Shown in pieces: positions 5,123 to 6,958 of a stretch of DNA of 6,958 nucleotides (positions are counted from its first letter, which is position 1; every line of letters starts with the position of its first letter). The position numbers were made by a program, and so were the translations under genes. Source of the DNA: Bacteroidota bacterium (lineage in GTDB: Bacteria > Bacteroidota > Bacteroidia > Flavobacteriales_F > PHOS-HE28); the NCBI GenBank assembly GCA_023430325.1, contig JAEZAU010000212.1, forward strand, positions 1-6,958, in the 5' to 3' direction. The notes under the pieces were generated by a model. That model did no database searches. It saw only the letters and a program-made list of their open reading frames with translations, and had not been told where the DNA came from.

Positions 5123-5518
5123 ATGATCCGATCGCTCTTCATTCTATTGACTGTGATCCTGGTGTCCTGTGTAAAGGAACCGGGTATAGGCGGGCGTGGA
5201 GAGATCCATGGCCGTGTCCTCGAACAACGCTATGATGATGGCGTGGTCTACGGCGATCCCTATCCGGTACCCGATCATGATGTGTTCATCGTGTACGGCG
5301 ATGAGGACGGCGAGACCGCGAATGACGATGTGAGCACCGGAGCCGATGGCCGCTTCCGCTTTCCCTGGCTGCGCAAAGGCACGTACAAGATCTTCGTCAT
5401 CTCCGAAGGTGATACTGCAGTGTACCCATCAGGATCGTATTCCATCGTGAGAACGGTGGAATTGCAGGATCGCATGGACCTTGTTGATGTAGGAGACTTC
5501 GTGATCGAGAACCATTGA
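5123..5518 (+). CDS. Predicted lipoprotein, tandem paralogue 2 of the transthyretin-like protein
   Basis: A 131-residue lipoprotein with a type II signal peptide and lipobox L-V-S-C16. After the cysteine come V-K-E-P, only a partial match to the surface-export signal, so it may be less surely surface-exposed than paralogue 1. The mature domain aligns with paralogue 1 along its length: G-G-R-G-E-I-H-G-R-V (23-32), P-Y-P-V-P-D-H-D-V-F-I-V-Y-G-D (46-60), N-D-D-V-S-T-G (67-73) and D-G-R-F-R-F-P-W-L-R-K-G-T-Y-K-I (75-90). This shows gene duplication in place followed by divergence, mainly in the loops and the C-terminal third. Its stop overlaps the next start by one base (TGATG), so translation is probably coupled. 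The function is unknown; the same beta-sandwich fold is inferred. Confidence 0.85.
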   Translation: MIRSLFILLTVILVSCVKEPGIGGRGEIHGRVLEQRYDDGVVYGDPYPVPDHDVFIVYGDEDGETANDDVSTGADGRFRFPWLRKGTYKIFVISEGDTAVYPSGSYSIVRTVELQDRMDLVDVGDFVIENH

Positions 5519-6207
5519 TGCACCGGCTCCTGATCATCTTCCTCTCGATCGCACCATTGCTGGTACACGCCCAGGAACGTGCCCGGCCGCAACAGACCGA
5601 AGAGTTATGGGCCAGCTTCACCCTTTCGGGCAGGCCGCCCAAATTTTTCAATGACATCATCGGAAAGGAGACCCGCAAACGCTTCAGGCTTTCCACCGAG
5701 ATGGGCTATCGCACCAACGATAATTTCTTCGGTGGCCGCCAGTTCTACGCCGACGGTAACATCCGCTTCGAGATCACCGATTCGCTTTCCATCGGCGTGG
5801 AACACCGTTACTCCTACCGGCCCAACGACGCCGATCGGCAGCGCACGGGTGTGCTCATCTACGCCACACGCAATTTTGGCAAGTTCGAAGTGGACTATCG
5901 AGGCGCCTACCAACACTCCTACAAGGTGGTCCAGGATGCTGACATGCTTCGCAACCGGCTCACCGTTGAATACAACATCCCGAAGTGGAAGTTCGATCCG
6001 GTCGGCGGTGCCGAACTCTTCACCTGGATAAGCCCGTTCGGCCTGGACAATACAGGGATCCGCTATCGCGCCGGCACGAAATATTCACCCTGGAAGGGCC
6101 ATGAATTCACCCTTTACATGGTGCATGATCGCGAGCGCAACGTAGCCTGGCCCGATCACCGGTGGATCCTTTCGATCGATTACTCGCTCAACGTCCGCAA
6201 ACTATGA
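5518..6207 (+). CDS. DUF2490-type outer-membrane beta-barrel-like protein
   Basis: A 229-residue exported protein. The ATG at 5518 shares its A with the preceding TGA stop; an in-frame TTG one codon earlier is less likely. Residues 1-18 (MHRLLIIFLSIAPLLVHA) are a signal peptide. The mature protein begins near W-A-S-F-T-L (31-36), the hallmark of the DUF2490 family, and continues as alternating amphipathic strands rich in Tyr, Phe and Arg: R-F-R-L-S-T-E-M-G-Y-R (55-65), I-R-F-E-I-T-D-S-L-S-I-G-V-E-H-R-Y (82-98) and F-E-V-D-Y-R-G-A-Y-Q-H (123-133). It ends with a last strand W-I-L-S-I-D-Y-S-L-N-V. This is the pattern of a small outer-membrane beta barrel. DUF2490 proteins are widespread in Bacteroidota and of unknown function. 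It overlaps the SCO1 start by four bases, which suggests joint expression and perhaps a shared envelope role. Confidence 0.82.
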   Translation: MHRLLIIFLSIAPLLVHAQERARPQQTEELWASFTLSGRPPKFFNDIIGKETRKRFRLSTEMGYRTNDNFFGGRQFYADGNIRFEITDSLSIGVEHRYSYRPNDADRQRTGVLIYATRNFGKFEVDYRGAYQHSYKVVQDADMLRNRLTVEYNIPKWKFDPVGGAELFTWISPFGLDNTGIRYRAGTKYSPWKGHEFTLYMVHDRERNVAWPDHRWILSIDYSLNVRKL

Positions 6208-6884
6208 GCACGCGAAAAAGATGGAGCGAGATGTGGTGGCTGCGCGTGGCGCTCTTCGCAATGATCTTTCTCGCAGCGGTGGTCGCCGGCTACTTCATCA
6301 TCCGTCCACCCAACGAACTGCCGGTCTACCATCCAAACCAGCTCGATCGGCGGCTGGTGGACAAAAGCGTGCGCAACAGCCGCGGCGTACACACCATCAA
6401 GGATTTCACTTTGATAGACCAGCACGCCGACACCTTGCAGCTCGCCGACCTGGAGGGAAAGATCATCGTCGCTGATTTCTTCTTCACCACCTGCCCCACC
6501 ATCTGCCCGAAGATGAGCGCACTCATGGCGCAGGTGCAGGACGCTTATCGCGATGAGCCGCGCCTCATCCTCCTCTCCCACTCCGTTACGCCCGAGACCG
6601 ACACGCCGCAGGTGCTTGCTGATTACGCTGAAAAGCACGGCGCCATCTATGACCGCTGGCGTTTCCTCACCGGCGATCGCAGACAGATCTACGACCTGGC
6701 ACGCAAAAGCTATTTCGCCGCGCTGGATGAAGGTGACGGTGGCCCCGACGATTTCGTGCACACCGAGAACTTCGTGCTGGTGGACAGCCAGCGTCGCCTG
6801 CGTGGATTCTACGATGGCACCAGCGAAGCGGACGTCGATCGGTTGATCGGTGATGTGGAGAAATTGATGAAGGAAGAAGGCTGA
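6204..6884 (+). CDS. SCO1/SenC family copper chaperone for cytochrome c oxidase
   Basis: A 226-residue membrane-anchored thioredoxin-fold protein, read from the ATG at 6204 that overlaps the upstream stop (ATGA). Residues 1-10 are basic and cytoplasmic, and W11-I33 form one membrane helix, leaving the domain in the periplasm. The copper-binding motif is F-F-F-T-T-C97-P-T-I-C101-P-K-M, and the third ligand H186 lies in F-V-H-T-E-N-F-V-L-V-D, so all three residues needed for Cu binding in the family are present. The D-x-T-P-x-V-L and R-F-L-T-G segments are also typical. SCO proteins deliver copper to, or reduce the cysteines of, the CuA site of cytochrome oxidase subunit II. No oxidase genes are in the window. 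The three preceding envelope genes run into it without gaps, so it is probably the last visible gene of that operon. No terminator is visible in the remaining 74 bases. Confidence 0.95.
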   Translation: MSTRKRWSEMWWLRVALFAMIFLAAVVAGYFIIRPPNELPVYHPNQLDRRLVDKSVRNSRGVHTIKDFTLIDQHADTLQLADLEGKIIVADFFFTTCPTICPKMSALMAQVQDAYRDEPRLILLSHSVTPETDTPQVLADYAEKHGAIYDRWRFLTGDRRQIYDLARKSYFAALDEGDGGPDDFVHTENFVLVDSQRRLRGFYDGTSEADVDRLIGDVEKLMKEEG

Positions 6885-6958
6885 AGACCGTCATTTCGGA
6901 CATTGGCCAGGGATCGCGTGAATGTTGATGCGAATGCTTAGGGCGGATCTCTGTCAGG

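Noticed and set aside
6180..6761. A 193-codon minus-strand open frame across the DUF2490/SCO1 junction
   Set aside because: It is antisense to the SCO1 catalytic region, with no recognisable domain, no signal peptide and no promoter.

Overview
The window looks like a chromosomal stretch from a fairly GC-rich member of the Bacteroidota, most likely order Flavobacteriales. This is inferred from several signs. Shine-Dalgarno sequences are absent before the genes. TAnnTTTG-like -7 elements lie next to several start codons. One lipoprotein carries the Bacteroidota surface-export signature after its lipobox cysteine (C-x-K-E-E). The protein families present (SMUG2-type glycosylase, DUF2490, Bacteroidota-style Crp and SCO1) are common in this phylum. 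There are no tRNA or rRNA genes, CRISPR arrays, insertion sequences or phage genes.

Layout. Positions 1-251 (minus) hold the first part of a Crp/Fnr-type regulator cut by the window edge. Upstream of it on the same strand lies a secreted, alanine-rich Cys/His metal-binding-type protein (499-927, minus) closed by a strong intrinsic terminator (451-479). It is divergent from a SMUG2-type uracil-DNA glycosylase gene (1011-1709, plus). Just downstream of that gene is a structured element (about 1722-1865) resembling the flavobacterial Flavo-1 RNA. It directly abuts the terminator (1866-1909) of a converging gene for a small membrane-anchored or exported protein (1925-2326, minus). That gene is divergent from an exported protein of unknown function (2398-2826, plus), and a perfect dyad sits between them.

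The right-hand 4 kb is one plus-strand run: a long-chain acyl-CoA synthetase (2932-4683), two tandem paralogous lipoproteins (4701-5117 and 5123-5518), a DUF2490 outer-membrane-type protein (5518-6207) and a SCO1/SenC copper chaperone (6204-6884). The last four genes are separated by 5 bases or overlap (TGATG, ATGA), so they are probably translationally coupled and act together in the cell envelope. SCO1 delivers copper to the CuA centre of cytochrome oxidase, and its three envelope neighbours have no known role in that process. The last 74 bases (6885-6958) show no gene or terminator.

The most striking non-gene signals are a heavy excess of the palindrome CGATCG (23 counted by eye, about 2 expected) spread over genes and spacers, the Flavo-1-like RNA, and four start codons preceded at a constant 4-5 bases by a -7-like element, which predicts leaderless or nearly leaderless mRNAs. 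I see no obvious new defence or mobile system.
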